DNA from: Desulfocapsa sp.
GTDB lineage: Bacteria > Desulfobacterota > Desulfobulbia > Desulfobulbales > Desulfocapsaceae
NCBI GenBank assembly: GCA_029935135.1
Contig: JAOZKX010000068.1
Coordinates: 1 to 8,488, forward strand
Direction of reading: 5' to 3'
Length of the DNA: 8,488 nt
Part shown: positions 8,101 to 8,488 of the stretch, piece by piece
How positions within the stretch are numbered: position 1 is the stretch's first letter
Layout of the letters: every line of letters begins with the position of its first letter
The notes under the pieces: model-generated
Seen by the model: only the letters and a program-made list of their open reading frames with translations
Told to the model about the DNA's origin: nothing
The model's database searches: none
Made by a program: the position numbers and the translations under genes

Positions 8101-8342
8101 TGAGCCAGCAGTCGTAAATAATCATTAACAAATCCCTCTGCTTTGCCCCTGTCGGTGAAGTTATAAGGTGCCCAGTCCCTGGCGCACTGCACTTTGAGTA
8201 TCGGGTTGTTTGTTATAAATGTACGCTCTTCTGGGGTAAACTCAGAATGTTGTTCGTGGAGATGGGCATACGCTTCTGAGAAAGAGATGCTCCAGAAGAT
8301 GCACAGGATGAGGATTGCTGGAAAGAATTTATATTTCGGCAT
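5109..8342 (-). CDS. BvgS/EvgS-type hybrid sensor histidine kinase with two periplasmic solute-binding domains, PAS and receiver
   Basis: A 1077-residue membrane sensor that would bind a small ligand outside and start a phosphorelay inside. Order: signal peptide 1-26 with a likely cut after AYA; first SBP_bac_3-type (Venus flytrap) domain about 38-270; second about 284-512; one membrane span 520-540 (ILALVAVAVTLLLY); a glutamine-rich, probably coiled-coil linker 545-580; PAS about 575-690; HisKA with phospho-acceptor H714 (GGVAHDLNNIL); HATPase_c with the N-box (N826/N830), DNGSGI (872-877), FEPFYTKK (886-893) and GTGLGL (899-904); and a receiver 957-1074 with acidic residues D963/D964, phospho-acceptor D1007, S1036 and K1058. 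Every catalytic residue I looked for is present. Unlike BvgS it has no HPt domain. Both flytrap domains keep the conserved arginine (R119; R365/R366), but the usual ligand aspartate after the GK-D-A strand is not seen. The ATG is supported by the signal peptide and an upstream in-frame stop; no Shine-Dalgarno is visible. No partner regulator is adjacent. Confidence 0.95.
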   Translation of the reverse strand: MPKYKFFPAILILCIFWSISFSEAYAHLHEQHSEFTPEERTFITNNPILKVQCARDWAPYNFTDRGKAEGFVNDYLRLLAQKLGIQFSFVADHSWSECVQMLQTDEIDLISNMTVTPDRNKLFLFSEQPVFEVLNGLLTSTSNNRLADLEALQGKTVAVVKGYSQEELLRRHYPDISLLLTNDLLDSMKQVIAGKADAAIGAHSVFNFLAAKHLLSEIKSTPITTSNIFPSAPHHFAVNKNNPGLIAVLDHGMSLITDTELYALQNKWLNSTQEISKQIIFSREEQQYLTEKHEITMCVDPDWLPLEKIEQGKHIGMAADYIQLLEDYIKTPIRLIPTTSWPESIEFAKARKCDIYSLAMPTEERRSYMLFSKPYLQIPLVLASRVNSPFVADISSLTDKKLGIVEGYAFGELLRQKYPKMQIVNVPSLDKGLEMVVQNKIYGCIGTLATVGYSIQQSFVGELQISGKFDEKWQLGIASRNDEPLLQAIFDQAISKIDKETQQQILNKWISVTMEKGTDYTLIWRILALVAVAVTLLLYRSLTLSRYNNQLKQQNAKISRQAKLLKKTQTALLLTQQAVDSCAFPICWLRSSQKLAETSMIHVNQAAADLLGYSRDELLQLAITDIDTKQTPHSWENQLQILEQKQSLARQTIFTRKDGSTFPTELYISSFTYENESFHFIFFTDISKERAMEKQLHRSLKMEAIGTMAGGVAHDLNNILSGVVSYPEILMMNLPPDSELRGPLETIKEAGMRAADVVADMLTVTRGVAAVKEPANLNTLINDFFDSPECQKITSLHPTIRCTKKLSPDLLNISCSQLHIRKCLMNLITNAAEAIDEQGEIIISTSNQYIDTPAARHQFIAQGEYVLLTVRDNGSGIPKKFLPHIFEPFYTKKVMGKSGTGLGLSVVLNTVQDHNGTIHVESDAAGTVFTLYFPADRAELASELKEQVTESIQGNGEQILIIDDEPQQRDIGKQMLSALGYQVDVAASGNDALAFLSKQPVDLLVLDMIMEPGMNGMETYEKIIVLCPGQKAIIVSGYSESDNVTKAQAMGAGEFIRKPYTLRQLGQAVKHSLRSTG

Positions 8343-8488
8343 AGTGATGTGAGTTGGTGCTGCACACAGATGTTATTTATTTATAGCTGTCCTACGCTGA
8401 AGTATCGCATAGCTGTGTTAAATTAGCAAATCATTGCGAGACTTCTTCTCCCCTGTGCGCAGTTTCTCCATTTGCGCCCGATTCAATA
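8343..8488. other. Upstream region of the sensor kinase, no gene seen
   Basis: These 146 bases contain no convincing coding frame. They hold the candidate kinase promoter, an A/T-rich stretch with repeated TAAA (8373-8385), and a short GTGC/GCAC symmetric element around 8357-8365 (GTGCTGCAC on the plus strand), which is too short to call an operator. A neighbouring gene may begin beyond the right edge. Confidence 0.5.
8401..8429 (-). promoter_or_regulatory. Candidate sigma-70-type promoter of the sensor kinase (extended -10)
   Basis: On the minus strand, TTGCTA (8429-8424) and GATACT (8406-8401) are 17 bases apart, each matching the consensus at four of six positions, and a TGC precedes the -10 box as an extended -10 element. 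The leader to the ATG would be about 50 bases. A second A/T-rich box, TATAAA at 8385-8380, lacks a recognisable -35. Confidence 0.35.

Noticed and set aside
8455..8480. Two TGCGC copies near the right edge as an operator or repeat array
   Set aside because: Five-base matches about 18 bases apart are too short and too few to tell from chance.

Overview
The window looks like ordinary chromosomal DNA of a Gram-negative, sulfate-reducer-like bacterium, most likely Desulfobacterota (Desulfobulbales-like). That is inferred from roughly balanced base composition and from the style of the hybrid kinase and the FliK-like protein; no marker gene fixes the taxon. I see no RNA gene, CRISPR array, insertion sequence, phage gene or attachment site.

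Layout. (1) Positions 1-2180, + strand: the 3' part (about 725 codons) of an RND-superfamily efflux permease whose start lies left of the window. (2) Positions 2177-3634, + strand: a 485-residue glutamine-rich protein with a FliK-like (flagellar hook-length control) C-terminal region. It is joined to the permease by an ATGA stop/start overlap. (3) Positions 3635-3687: a 53-bp convergent junction without a convincing terminator. (4) Positions 4959-3688, - strand: a tight three-gene operon, RluA-family pseudouridine synthase, then VF530-family (DUF2132) protein, then a 96-residue protein with three CxxC pairs. The first two genes overlap by ATGA, and the last two are one base apart with an ideal ribosome binding site inside the end of the preceding gene. 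(5) Positions 4960-5108: a 149-bp spacer with a candidate promoter and an overlapping inverted repeat. (6) Positions 8342-5109, - strand: a 1077-residue BvgS/EvgS-type hybrid sensor kinase with a signal peptide, two tandem periplasmic solute-binding-type domains, one membrane span, PAS, histidine kinase and receiver. (7) Positions 8343-8488: its upstream region with a candidate sigma-70-type promoter.

How the genes may work together. The RND/FliK-like pair is translationally coupled, although the two families have no obvious shared function. The pseudouridine synthase operon groups an RNA-modifying enzyme with a putative nucleic-acid-binding protein and a putative zinc-ribbon protein, which suggests an RNA- or translation-related role (inference). 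The kinase appears to be an orphan: no response regulator with an output domain and no HPt protein is visible beside it.

No clearly new multi-gene system stands out. The items most worth a second look are the FliK-like gene coupled to an efflux pump, the small three-CxxC protein, and the ligand pockets of the two sensor domains.
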